From the NCBI RefSeq assembly GCF_900109565.1, contig NZ_FNZZ01000004.1, positions 248,001 through 312,000 of the forward strand: a DNA stretch of 64,000 nt. The letters are read 5' to 3'. A model generated the notes under the pieces. That model saw nothing but the letters and a program-made list of their open reading frames with translations. It made no database searches and was not told the origin of the DNA. Positions 28,806 through 37,354 of the stretch are shown piece after piece (positions within the stretch are counted from its first letter, which is position 1; each line of letters starts with the position of its first letter). The DNA is from Sphingomonas palmae (GTDB lineage: Bacteria > Pseudomonadota > Alphaproteobacteria > Sphingomonadales > Sphingomonadaceae). A program made the position numbers and the translations under genes.

Positions 28806-29383
28806 AGTCGCACCTGCTGCACGTCATCCCACGCGAGCGGCTGGTGCGTCGCCGCAACCACGATCCCACCTTGCCCGCGGTGCCGCGCGACCAGCGCCGC
28901 CAGCCGGTCGAGCGCCGCGGCGTCGAGCGCGTTCGCCGGCTCGTCGAGCAGCCACAATCTCGCGCCGCTCGCCACCACACGCGCGAGCGCGGCACGACGC
29001 CGCTGCCCCGCCGACAGGAGCCGCACCGGCACATCGGCGAGGTCGCCGAGCGCCACGTCTTCGAGTGCCGCGGCAACGCGCGTCGTCGGATCGGGCCCGC
29101 CGTCGAGCCGCGCCCAGAAACGCAGCGCCGCCTGCACCGTCGCACCGCGATCGAGCGCGTGTGCCTCATCCATCAGCGCCACGCCGCCGCCCGGCCGCTC
29201 CACGCTGCCGCGCTCGATCCGTCCCAGACCGGCGAACACGCGCAACAGGCTCGACTTGCCGACGCCGTTCGGCCCCGTGACGACGATCACGTCGCCCGGG
29301 CGCGCGATGAAGCGGACGTTCTCGAACAACGTCCGCCCGCCGCGCGCCACCGCCAGATCGGCGACGATCAGCGCGTCGCTCAA
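28802..29383 (-). CDS. ccmA: Heme exporter ATP-binding protein
   Basis: 193 aa from a TTG at 29383 whose TTGA overlaps the stop of the upstream zincin gene; no ATG gives the family N-terminus (LSDALIVADLAVARGGRTLF). Walker A is GPNGVGKSS, the ABC signature LSAGQRRRAALAR, and Walker B LWLLDEPANALD. ATPase partner of CcmB at the inner membrane. The frame continues far upstream as shadow of other genes. Confidence 0.92.
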   Translation of the reverse strand: MSDALIVADLAVARGGRTLFENVRFIARPGDVIVVTGPNGVGKSSLLRVFAGLGRIERGSVERPGGGVALMDEAHALDRGATVQAALRFWARLDGGPDPTTRVAAALEDVALGDLADVPVRLLSAGQRRRAALARVVASGARLWLLDEPANALDAAALDRLAALVARHRGQGGIVVAATHQPLAWDDVQQVRL

Positions 29384-29802
29384 TCCGACACCGCGTCTTC
29401 CAGCGCGTGCATGTCGTCGTCCGACAGGCCGAAATGATGCCCAATCTCGTGCACCGTGACGTGCGCGACGAGGTCGTCGAGCCGCACCCCGGTCTCGCAC
29501 CATTCCGCCAGGATCGCCTGACGATACAGGTGGATGCGATCGGGCAGCGCGCCGCTCTCGAACGACGATTTCTCTCCAACCGGCCGCCCGACGTAGACGC
29601 CGGTCAGGTCGAGCGGGTGGTCGAGCCCGACGCTTGCCAGCATCTCCGGGTCGGCTTCCTCCTCGACCAGCAGAACGACGTCGCGCAAGTGCGTTCGAAA
29701 CGCCTCCGGCAATCGCGCGATCGTGGCACGTGCATGCGCCTCGATTACGTCGGCGGACGGTGCCGCGCCCAGAACCTCTTGCCGCTCCATCGCGCCCGCC
29801 AT
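29380..29802 (-). CDS. Zincin-like metallopeptidase family protein (DUF1025 type)
   Basis: 140 aa from the ATG at 29802; starts at 29790 or at a TTG at 29817 are also possible. The zinc motif is VTVHEIGHHFGLSDDDM near the C-terminus, of the HExxH-x5-D type. The N-terminal half is helical and acidic (VVLLVEEEADPEML). This small family is widespread next to unrelated genes; its substrate is unknown. It lies upstream of ccmA with a 4-bp overlap, so it is co-translated with the heme-export genes. Confidence 0.84.
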   Translation of the reverse strand: MAGAMERQEVLGAAPSADVIEAHARATIARLPEAFRTHLRDVVLLVEEEADPEMLASVGLDHPLDLTGVYVGRPVGEKSSFESGALPDRIHLYRQAILAEWCETGVRLDDLVAHVTVHEIGHHFGLSDDDMHALEDAVSD

Positions 29803-29843
29803 AGTCCCCACGGGCAAGGTGCGGCAAGAATGGGAGCGTGGAT

Positions 29844-30137
29844 ATGATCGAGCAACTGAGCGAGGCGGAGCGGGCCGACGCGCTGGACGCGCTGCCCGAA
29901 TGGGATTTCGAGGAATCGCGCGACGCGATCACGCGGACGATCGTGTTCACCGATTTTGCCGAGGCGTTCGGCTTCATGACGCAGGTAGCACTGCTCGCCG
30001 AGCGCGCCGATCATCACCCCGAATGGAAGAACGTCTACAACCGGGTCGAAATCCTGCTGACGACCCACGACGCGGGCGGGCTGTCGTCGCGCGACGTCGA
30101 GCTGGCGGGTGCGATCGACGACATTCTGGGCGGCTGA
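29844..30137 (+). CDS. phhB: 4a-hydroxytetrahydrobiopterin dehydratase (PCD/DCoH)
   Basis: 97 aa from the ATG at 29844, with GGGAG 7 bp upstream; a GTG at 29838 overlaps that site. Dehydrates carbinolamine-type pterin to recycle the cofactor of aromatic amino-acid hydroxylases. The active-site signature is [17 protein letters not shown], with the paired His and the His-Pro-Glu-Trp. No phenylalanine hydroxylase gene is close by, so another role (for example in molybdopterin or other pterin use) is possible. Confidence 0.9.
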   Translation: MIEQLSEAERADALDALPEWDFEESRDAITRTIVFTDFAEAFGFMTQVALLAERADHHPEWKNVYNRVEILLTTHDAGGLSSRDVELAGAIDDILGG

Positions 30138-30190
30138 CCCGCCCGCGCGCGCACAACCGCTGCGCGCTTGACGTAAGCCACCGCCACACC

Positions 30191-30213
30191 GACGATCATT
30201 AACGAATCGTCAA
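30191..30213 (+). promoter_or_regulatory. Possible CtrA-type site and inverted repeat upstream of the 30262 gene
   Basis: TTAA (30199-30202), 7 bases, TCAAC resembles the CtrA consensus TTAA-N7-TTAAC with one mismatch. It overlaps an inverted repeat GACGAT (30191-30196) / ATCGTC (30206-30211). It is about 50 bp before the start codon. Could be chance. Confidence 0.3.
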
Positions 30214-30261
30214 CGCTCGCGCGCCGCACGGGGCATCGCGCGGGACGGCGGGGGGTACAGG

Positions 30262-31215
30262 ATGATCGGCTCCTCTTGGATGCGCGCCGCGTGGCGCACC
30301 GCGGCACTCGTCGGTGTCGCCACTCCGCTGATTTACGGCGGTTTCGTCGCCGATGCGCGCGAACGGACCATGCCGATCACCGCGGCGCGCCCGGTCGCAC
30401 TGGTACCGGTCGCGACGCTGCTGAACGAGGTGAAATGCGATTACCTCGACTTCGCTTATTCCGATTACGCGCGGCAGCAGCGGCTCGCGGTCGGCAAGGT
30501 TCGCGGCGAGCTGCGGCTGACCCTGTCCCGGATCGGGACCGCGGCGGCGCTGGGCGTGCCGGTCGCCCCCGGCGACCTGCGGCTTGATGAAACAACGCGC
30601 GTTATCACGCCGAGCGGCAACGGCTTGAGCGTGCCTTTCGAGCTCGCCCCCAAGCTCGCACTCAATCCGGGTGCATCCGGGCTCGACTGCGCCGCACCGA
30701 AGCGGCTGTCGCGCACCATTCTCGATTTCACGCAACTGGCGGCGCAGTTCGCTGAGGCGCGGCGGCTGGAGCCGGCGCTGAAGCTGCGCTCGCCGATCCG
30801 TTATCGCGGACAGTTCATGCTGCGTCGCGGCCCCGGCGGTGTCGATGTCGTGCTGCTGTCAATCGATCCCGATCGAGTGGGCGCGGACGTGGGCTATGTG
30901 CAGACGTTCGACCTCTCGATCGAGACAGGCACGCCGTCGTGGTTCGCCGATGTCGGGCCCGCGACTGCGGAGCCGCGTCCGGTGGCACCCGCCGCCCCGA
31001 CCAGCGCCGCAGTCGCGCCGCCGCCCCCCTCGCCAATCCCGCCGGCACCAGCACCGGCACCGTCACCGGTCCCGCGAATCGAGCTGCAACGGATCGATCC
31101 GCCTGCACCGGGCACGCGCCCGCGCGTTCGCGTGCCGACCGCTCCCCGCCCCGCAGGATCGCCGCGCGCGCGCCGCTGTGTCGCGGACGGCAGCGGCGAG
31201 CTCGCCTGCTACTAG
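30262..31215 (+). CDS. Exported protein of unknown function with Pro-rich C-terminal segment
   Basis: 317 aa. Not recognised. A hydrophobic N-terminal segment (about 9-27, AWRTAALVGVATPLIYGGFV) suggests export or membrane anchoring. Residues about 45-235 form one globular part with many beta-type stretches (FELAPKLALNP, SPIRYRGQFML) and a pair of Cys (CDYLDFAY and GLDCAAP) that could form a disulfide. Then a Pro/Ala-rich stretch (about 235-300) with little order, and an end reading CVADGSGELACY. It stands alone between the pterin dehydratase and a convergent SDR gene. A periplasmic, wall-spanning or scaffold role is only a guess. Confidence 0.7.
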   Translation: MIGSSWMRAAWRTAALVGVATPLIYGGFVADARERTMPITAARPVALVPVATLLNEVKCDYLDFAYSDYARQQRLAVGKVRGELRLTLSRIGTAAALGVPVAPGDLRLDETTRVITPSGNGLSVPFELAPKLALNPGASGLDCAAPKRLSRTILDFTQLAAQFAEARRLEPALKLRSPIRYRGQFMLRRGPGGVDVVLLSIDPDRVGADVGYVQTFDLSIETGTPSWFADVGPATAEPRPVAPAAPTSAAVAPPPPSPIPPAPAPAPSPVPRIELQRIDPPAPGTRPRVRVPTAPRPAGSPRARRCVADGSGELACY

Positions 31216-31997
31216 CGCCCGAGCGAGCGGGCGGTCATCATCCGCCGCACGCGCCCCGGCATCCAGCGCGCGCCGAAGCTCAGCCGCCGCGCGGTCTTAC
31301 CGATTACCGCGTGAACCTGGTCGCCGTGCACCGCATCCCACGCCGCCTGCGCTACTACCTCAACCGGCGTGAACTCGAGTTTCGCCGCGACCACCGCCTC
31401 GCGTACGCTGCGGTTGGTGCCGGGTAGCCCCGCACTCAGCAGTGCGGTGTCGACGAAGCCGGGCATCAGGTCGCGCACCTTGACGCCGTCCGCGGCCCAT
31501 TCGGCATCGAGCGCCTCGGTCAGCCCGCGCACCGCGAACTTGGTCGCCGAATAGGCCGCGAGCCCGGCCGAGCCGTAGATCGCGCTCGCCGATGCGGTGT
31601 TGAGCAGGCACGAACCCGGCGTCGCCTTGAGATACGGGTACGCCATCCGCGCGCCATAGGCGACACCGCGAAAGTTGATGTCGATCACGCGGTCGAGCGC
31701 CTCGAGCGACAGCTCGCCGAACGGTCCGCCGAGCGCGATCCCAGCATTGTTGAACATGACGTCGAGCTGTCCGCCGCTCAACGACGCGAACTCATCGAGC
31801 ACATGCTCCCACTCGCTCGGGTCGCGCACGTCCATCTGGTGCGTGCTGGTGCGCTCGACGGGCAGCAGCGCGGCAGTGTCGCGCAGGCCGCCGCGATCGA
31901 CGTCGGCGAGCCCGACGCGCCAACCCTTGCCCGAAAACAGTTGCGCCACCGCGCGCCCTATCCCTGAACCGCCGCCGGTGATCAGGATCGCCTTCAT
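31212..31997 (-). CDS. Short-chain dehydrogenase/reductase
   Basis: 261 aa from the ATG at 31997 (GAGGGGAGCGGGC upstream). Classical SDR: cofactor loop TGGGSGIG (7-14), NNAG in the middle, and the catalytic YSATK with a preceding Ser (NTASASAIYGSAGLAAYSATK). Asp at the end of the second strand (LADVD) favours NAD(H). The substrate cannot be told. A basic C-terminal tail (RRMMTARSLGR) is seen in some membrane-associated SDRs. Divergent from the ABC importer. Confidence 0.88.
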   Translation of the reverse strand: MKAILITGGGSGIGRAVAQLFSGKGWRVGLADVDRGGLRDTAALLPVERTSTHQMDVRDPSEWEHVLDEFASLSGGQLDVMFNNAGIALGGPFGELSLEALDRVIDINFRGVAYGARMAYPYLKATPGSCLLNTASASAIYGSAGLAAYSATKFAVRGLTEALDAEWAADGVKVRDLMPGFVDTALLSAGLPGTNRSVREAVVAAKLEFTPVEVVAQAAWDAVHGDQVHAVIGKTARRLSFGARWMPGRVRRMMTARSLGR

Positions 31998-32047
31998 GCC
32001 CGCTCCCCTCTTGTGGTGGCCACATCCTTCCCGCATCACCGTGCGCG

Positions 32048-32824
32048 ATGCCAGATAATTCCGGCCCGGCGATCGCGTTCGAGCGCGTGACCAAGCGCTA
32101 CGCCGACGGCACGATCGCGGTCGACGCTGTGTCGCTCGCGGTCGAGCCCGGCAGCTTCGTTGCGCTGGTGGGTGCATCGGGATCGGGCAAGTCCACGCTG
32201 CTCAAGACGGTCAACCGGCTGGTTGTGCCGAGCGAGGGCCGCGTGCTGATCGACGGCGTCGACGTGAGCGAGGGTGCTGCGTGGCAGCTGCGGCGGCGGA
32301 TCGGTTACGTGTTCCAGAACATCGGACTATTTCCGCATCTGACAGTCGCACAGAACATCGCGCTGCCATTGCGGCTCGACGGCCGCAACGATCGCGCGCG
32401 TGTGGACGCGCTGCTCGACACGGTTGAACTGCCGGACAGCCTAGCCAGCCGGACGCCGGCCGAGCTGTCGGGCGGGCAGCGCCAGCGCGTCGGCGTCGCG
32501 CGCGCGCTCGCGACCGATCCGGGGCTGCTGCTGATGGACGAGCCGTTCGGCGCGCTCGATCCGGTCACGCGGGAGTCGCTGGGACAGGCGATCGTGCGGT
32601 TGCAGCGCGAGCGCAGACTGACCGTATTGATGGTCACGCACGACATGGCGGAGGCGCTGCTCGACGCGGCGCGCGTGCTGGTGATGGAGCGCGGCCGCGT
32701 CGTCGCCGACACGACGCCCGCCGCGCTGATCGCGGGCGAAGGCGGTGACACCGCGCAGGCATTGGTCGCGGTGCCGCGCGCGCAGGCGGAACGGATCGCC
32801 GCCCTGGCGCGGGGACAGACGTGA
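32048..32824 (+). CDS. ABC importer ATP-binding protein, OpuC/ProV/EgtU type
   Basis: 258 aa. Walker A is GASGSGKST (about 39), the Q-loop VFQNIGLFPH, signature LSGGQRQRVGVARAL and Walker B LLLMDEPFGALDP. The QNIGLFPH loop and overall sequence match the quaternary-amine (osmoprotectant) uptake subfamily. No C-terminal CBS domains, unlike ProV or OpuAA. Its TGA overlaps the GTG of the permease/binding-protein gene (GTGA), so the two form a complete importer. Confidence 0.9.
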   Translation: MPDNSGPAIAFERVTKRYADGTIAVDAVSLAVEPGSFVALVGASGSGKSTLLKTVNRLVVPSEGRVLIDGVDVSEGAAWQLRRRIGYVFQNIGLFPHLTVAQNIALPLRLDGRNDRARVDALLDTVELPDSLASRTPAELSGGQRQRVGVARALATDPGLLLMDEPFGALDPVTRESLGQAIVRLQRERRLTVLMVTHDMAEALLDAARVLVMERGRVVADTTPAALIAGEGGDTAQALVAVPRAQAERIAALARGQT

Positions 32825-34350
32825 GCGACGCCTTCGCCCGCGTTCCCGCGCTCGCCGCGCAGCACCTGTTGCTCGGCATCAGCGCGCTGGTGCTCGCGCT
32901 CGCCCTCGCGCTGCCGCTCGGCTGGTTGTCGGCGAGGCGTCCCCGCGTCGCGCGCGTGACGCTGGGCTTCGCGAGCCTGGTGCAGACGATCCCCAGCCTC
33001 GCCTTGCTGGCGCTGTTCTATCCGGCGCTGCTGTGGCTGTCGGGTGTGGTCGGCGGCGGCGTGCCCGCGCTCGGCTTCCTGCCGGCACTGCTCGCGCTGA
33101 CGCTCTACGCGTTGCTGCCGATTATCCGCAATCTGGTTACCGGGCTGACCGGGATTGATCCCGCCGTGCTGGAGGCGGCGGACGGGGTCGGCATGACGGC
33201 GGCGCAGAAGCTGCGGCTGATCGAGCTGCCGCTGGTGCTGCCGGTCGCAATGGCGGGGATTCGTACCGCCGCGGTGTGGACGATCGGCGCGGCGACGCTG
33301 TCGACGACGGTCGGGCAGCCGAGTCTGGGCGACCTGATCTTTGCCGGCTTGCAGACGCAGGCGTGGCCGCTGGTGATTGCGGGCTGCGTGTCCGCGGCCG
33401 CCTTGGCGCTGGGGGTCGACGCATTGCTGGGGCTGGCCGAATATGGCGCGAGGAACAGGCGCGCCTGGCTGATCTGGGGCGCGGTCGCGCTGCTCGGCGC
33501 GGCGACGCTGGCGGCCAGCGCGCCGTTGTGGGCACGAGGCGGTGGTGACCGCACCGTGGTGATTGGCGCCAAAAACTTTTCCGAGCAATATATACTCGCG
33601 CGGCTGATCGGCGACCGGCTGGCGCGCGCAGGCTACACCGTCCAGTACCGCGACGGGCTCGGCTCCACCGTCGCGTTCGGTGCGGTCGCGAGCGGCGACG
33701 TTGACGCCTACGTCGATTATGCGGGCACGATTTGGGCCGGCGAGATGAAGCGTAACGATGTGCCGCCCCGCGCTGAGCAGGTCCGCGCGATCGCCGAATG
33801 GGCGCGCGCGACGCGAGGCGTTGGTATGGTCGGCGCGCTGGGATTCGAGAACGCCTACGCCTTCGCGATGCGCGGCGACGATGCGCGCGCGCGCGGCATC
33901 GCATCGCTCGCCGACGTCGCGCGCCAGTCGCCGCAGCTGAAGCTCGGCGCCGATCTCGAGTTCCTCGACCGTACCGAATGGGCGACGATCCGGCGCGCCT
34001 ATCCGATGCGGTTCGCGAGCGCGACGCCGTATAGCCCGACCTTCATGTATCGGGCGCTGGAGAGCGGACGCGCTGACGTCATCAGCGCGTTCTCGTCCGA
34101 TGGGCGGATCGCCGCCGACCGGCTGGTGACGTTGAGCGATCCCGAACGTGCCATTCCCGGCTACGACGCAATCCTGCTCGTCGCACCCGCGCGCACCAAG
34201 GACGCGCGCTTCCTCACCGCGATACGTCCGCTGATCGGCCGCATCCCCGTGTCCGCGATGCGCGAGGCGAACTACATGGTCGATCGCGACACGAACAAGG
34301 CGACGCCGGAGGCCGCCGCACGCTGGCTCGCGACGAAGATCGGGCTCTAG
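32821..34350 (+). CDS. Fused ABC permease and substrate-binding protein, OpuC/EgtU type
   Basis: 509 aa from a GTG at 32821. Residues about 1-205 are a BPD-type permease with the EAA-like loop (LEAADGVGMTAAQKLRLIELPL); about 212-235 is an extra helix; about 240-509 is a periplasmic binding domain starting VVIGAKNFSEQYILARLIGDRL, the glycine betaine/choline/ergothioneine receptor family. Fusions of this form import quaternary amines such as betaine, choline or ergothioneine; the ligand here is not resolved by sequence. The gene ends in a 4-bp CTAG shared with the stop of the convergent TonB-dependent receptor. Confidence 0.9.
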   Translation: MSDAFARVPALAAQHLLLGISALVLALALALPLGWLSARRPRVARVTLGFASLVQTIPSLALLALFYPALLWLSGVVGGGVPALGFLPALLALTLYALLPIIRNLVTGLTGIDPAVLEAADGVGMTAAQKLRLIELPLVLPVAMAGIRTAAVWTIGAATLSTTVGQPSLGDLIFAGLQTQAWPLVIAGCVSAAALALGVDALLGLAEYGARNRRAWLIWGAVALLGAATLAASAPLWARGGGDRTVVIGAKNFSEQYILARLIGDRLARAGYTVQYRDGLGSTVAFGAVASGDVDAYVDYAGTIWAGEMKRNDVPPRAEQVRAIAEWARATRGVGMVGALGFENAYAFAMRGDDARARGIASLADVARQSPQLKLGADLEFLDRTEWATIRRAYPMRFASATPYSPTFMYRALESGRADVISAFSSDGRIAADRLVTLSDPERAIPGYDAILLVAPARTKDARFLTAIRPLIGRIPVSAMREANYMVDRDTNKATPEAAARWLATKIGL

Positions 34351-37199
34351 AAGAACAGCTTCCTGATCGACAGCCGCACGGTGCGCCCCAGCGGGTCTAG
34401 GTAACCCGGCTGAAACCCGATCGGCACCGCGCCGGTCTGGTCGGTGACGCGCTGGCGCTGGTTAAACGCGTTGTTGAGCGACAGGGTGACGCGCGTGCCA
34501 CGAAGCCAAGGATGCGCGCGGATCAGGTCGATCCGCTGCCCCAGATCGGCGAACAAGCGCAGGTTGAGCGTCGTCAGGCTGCCGAAGTTGAGCGTTTCGG
34601 GGCTGGTCGGCGTGCCGCCGTTGACGCGCGTTGCGCTCTGAAAATCGAGCGAAGCGCGCGCGCCAATCCCGTTGTTGGAATAGCCGGCCTGCCCTTCCAG
34701 CTCGTGGCGCGATTGCCCGCCCGAGCCGCCGATCGCGTCGCCGTTCAGCAGGTCGAGCACCGGACCACCGTTGGCGATCGTCACGCGGTCGGTGAAATGC
34801 CACGTATGGTAGAGCGCGAACTGTACGCGTCCGCCAGCCGCACCGCCGCCGCCAAAGCGCCCGCCACCGAAGCCACGCCCGCCGCCACCACCGCGGAAGC
34901 CGCCGCCCGCGCCGCGGTTACCGCCGCCGGGCGTGTCGCCGGTTGCGCCACGCGGCTGCTCGCCGCCATTCGCGGCCGCCCGCGCGCCACTGCCGTCCGG
35001 CTGTGCGCCATCCCCGCTATCGCGTCGCCGACCTCCGGGTGGTCGCAGGCCCGCGAAGGGGTTGGGTCCGGTTCCGGCGCGGAATGCCTCCAGCTCCTTC
35101 TGAATCTTCGACTTGAGCTTGAACGACACGTTGAAGCCGTAACGGAGCTGCGATTCCTCGCTGCTCGCGAAATTGACCGGCCGCGTGTCGAGCCGCACCA
35201 GCGTGCCGTCGACGCGGGTGAAGCGGTCACCGAAGGCCTTCTCGATCGCAGCGCTGGCGGCGGGGAAGCTCGCGATCGGTTCGTCGACCTGCTGGCAGGT
35301 GTAGTTGGCGACAAAGTTGATGTCGCGGTCCGACCAAGGCTGAACCGTAGCGCCCAGCTTGGTCACGTGGCGCTCGTCGGCGCGCAGGAACGGATTGCCG
35401 CCCGTTACCGTGGTGACCGTGGCGGTGGTGCCGCGGACGTAATCGAACACGCGCACGCCTGCGGTCGGCACCTGCGGGTTGCCGAGCTGTTGCGCACTCG
35501 GCGCCTCATCCTCGTTCGTCACCGAATAGATCAGCCGCACGCCGCGTAAGGGCGACCAGTTCGCGCCGTAGCCGAGCGTCCACAAGGTGCCGAAATCCGA
35601 CAGGTGATCCGCCGCGACGTTGGCATTGAGCGAGAAATCGCCGATTGCACTCAGCACACCGCGCGAGCGGCTGGCGATCGGCAGGTCGAGGTTGACCTGT
35701 GCATTGCCGATGTCGCGCGAGATGTCGGCGGGTTGCGTCTCCCCCAACCGCATCGAGCGGCTGGTGAAATCGTTACTCGACGCTCCGATGCGGATGCTCG
35801 TGTTGGCGTCGCCCGCGGGCAGGCTGAACAATGGTCCGGTAACGAGCGTGTCGAGCGCGAGGTTGGTCGATCGCGACCGTCCTAAGTTGTCGGGCGTACG
35901 CACGAGGTCGAACGGCCCGAACGGATTGGCCGTTGGATCACGTGCAGTGAGCAGCGACTGGAACGCATCGGTCTCGAGACCGGTCTGGCTGCGCGTGTCG
36001 CTGGCGCTGTAATCGGCATTGGCGTTGACGGTCCAGCGCCAGCGCCCCTCGTCGCCGTTCGCACTCGCGCCCAGATGCGCGTCGGTGCTCTCGACATGCT
36101 GGGCAAGGGGGCCGAGTTCGGGAAAGGCGCGCGACACGCGCGCGTCGTCGGCGAAGGGCGAGAAGGGATTGCCCGCGGGCAGCAGGAAGTTGCCCGCCAC
36201 CAGCCCGCGGTCGGCGTCGCTCACGTCATGCTCGACCCGCGCGTTGAAGGTTGCGCCGACGCGGTCGGATAGGCTGGTCGCGTAGACGCCGTTCGCCTGG
36301 AAGCTCTTCGTCGCGGGCAACAGCGTGCGAAAGCGCGCCTGATCGCTCGGGTTGGCGGTTGCGAGGAAGTCGCCAGCGGCGACCGCGCCGGCCGCGGCAC
36401 CGGCGGGCGCGCCGAGGATCGTGCCGTCCGCGAGCGTCACGTTGCCGGCGGCTGATGCGCCGCCGGGCGACTGGATGATGTTCCGCTCCGCCTCGGTGAG
36501 CGCGCTCGCCTGATCGTATTGCAGGTGGAGGCTGGTGCGGCCGGTGCGCTGGATGCGCAGCCAGTCTGCCCGCGCGCCCGGTTGATTGCGCCCGCCATCG
36601 GTCGCGAGCGTGTCGATCACCTCGCCGGTGTAGGCGCGGAAACGCGGGCGCAGCACGAAGTTCACGACGCGCTGGTCGGCGCGATAGCCGTATTTGAGCG
36701 CGACTTCCTCGGGCAGGATCTCGACGCGCAGGATCGCCTCGGTCGGCAGGTCGCGGATCTCGGAAAAGCCGCCGATTCGGCGTCCGTTGAGCAGCACCAC
36801 CGGCGCCCCGCCCGATCCGCGACCCGACTGCGTTTGCGGGCCGAGTTCGGTCAGCAGGTCGGCGACCGAGCTGACGCCGTAGCTGCGGATGTCGGCGGGC
36901 GACAGCGTCTGTTCGGGCGGAATGTCGCCGATGACGCTGCCGACCGGCTTGCGTCCGGTGACGACGATGTCCTCACCCTCGCCGTCCTCCCCCTGCGCCT
37001 CTGGCGTGGCAGCGGCAGCCTCGCTCGGCGAGCCGGCGGGCGGGACGGCGGCGGGGACGGCCGGTAGCTGCGCCGTTGGAGCGGCCGGTGCAGCGGTGCC
37101 CGTCGAAGGCGGAGGTGTGGAACTTACGGGTGACGCGGGCGGCGTCTGCGCCCAGGCCGGCACCGCGGCGCTACTCGCCAGCAACAGGAACAACCGCAC
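34347..37199 (-). CDS. TonB-dependent receptor with Gly/Arg-rich insert
   Basis: 950 aa. Signal peptide (1-17, ending AWA), a Pro/Ala-rich stretch (about 18-70), a TonB-box-like EDIVVTG near 75, a plug domain (VADLLTELGPQTQ, VVLLNGRRIGGFSEI) and a C-terminal 22-strand-type barrel ending ...VRLSIRKLFF. Oddity: residues about 720-790 (bases about 34830-35040) are low-complexity Gly/Arg/Ala with repeated GGG and RG, set within the barrel between NPFAGLRP and VQFALYHTWHF. This is unusual and would form an outer loop or disordered tract. The ligand is unknown. It lies downstream of the FdhF-like gene, 155 bp away. Confidence 0.88.
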   Translation of the reverse strand: MRLFLLLASSAAVPAWAQTPPASPVSSTPPPSTGTAAPAAPTAQLPAVPAAVPPAGSPSEAAAATPEAQGEDGEGEDIVVTGRKPVGSVIGDIPPEQTLSPADIRSYGVSSVADLLTELGPQTQSGRGSGGAPVVLLNGRRIGGFSEIRDLPTEAILRVEILPEEVALKYGYRADQRVVNFVLRPRFRAYTGEVIDTLATDGGRNQPGARADWLRIQRTGRTSLHLQYDQASALTEAERNIIQSPGGASAAGNVTLADGTILGAPAGAAAGAVAAGDFLATANPSDQARFRTLLPATKSFQANGVYATSLSDRVGATFNARVEHDVSDADRGLVAGNFLLPAGNPFSPFADDARVSRAFPELGPLAQHVESTDAHLGASANGDEGRWRWTVNANADYSASDTRSQTGLETDAFQSLLTARDPTANPFGPFDLVRTPDNLGRSRSTNLALDTLVTGPLFSLPAGDANTSIRIGASSNDFTSRSMRLGETQPADISRDIGNAQVNLDLPIASRSRGVLSAIGDFSLNANVAADHLSDFGTLWTLGYGANWSPLRGVRLIYSVTNEDEAPSAQQLGNPQVPTAGVRVFDYVRGTTATVTTVTGGNPFLRADERHVTKLGATVQPWSDRDINFVANYTCQQVDEPIASFPAASAAIEKAFGDRFTRVDGTLVRLDTRPVNFASSEESQLRYGFNVSFKLKSKIQKELEAFRAGTGPNPFAGLRPPGGRRRDSGDGAQPDGSGARAAANGGEQPRGATGDTPGGGNRGAGGGFRGGGGGRGFGGGRFGGGGAAGGRVQFALYHTWHFTDRVTIANGGPVLDLLNGDAIGGSGGQSRHELEGQAGYSNNGIGARASLDFQSATRVNGGTPTSPETLNFGSLTTLNLRLFADLGQRIDLIRAHPWLRGTRVTLSLNNAFNQRQRVTDQTGAVPIGFQPGYLDPLGRTVRLSIRKLFF

Positions 37200-37322
37200 G
37201 TATCGCTCTCCAGACCCCTAGCGGGCGACAATGCGGCTAGCGGCGATTTGTCGCACGATTGTGCCCGCGAGCACGCGTCATCGTCGCTAACTTGGTCGTC
37301 GCTATCCGATCGAGCCTTGGGC

Positions 37323-37344
37323 GGCGGCGCGCAGGTGCGCCGCC
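37323..37344. repeat. Hairpin downstream of the FdhF-like gene
   Basis: 8-bp inverted repeat GGCGGCGC (37323-37330) and GCGCCGCC (37337-37344) just past the minus-strand stop. No T tract follows on either strand, so terminator function is uncertain. Confidence 0.4.
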
Positions 37345-37354
37345 ACCACGATCG

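Noticed and set aside
30168..30196. TTGACG with GACGAT 17 bp later as a promoter of the 30262 gene
   Set aside because: The downstream hexamer fits -10 poorly; the CtrA-like motif is a better explanation, though also weak.
34800..35060. Repetitive GC-rich tract as a CRISPR or tandem-repeat array
   Set aside because: Repeats are irregular, short and in frame as Gly/Arg codons of the receptor; no spacer structure.
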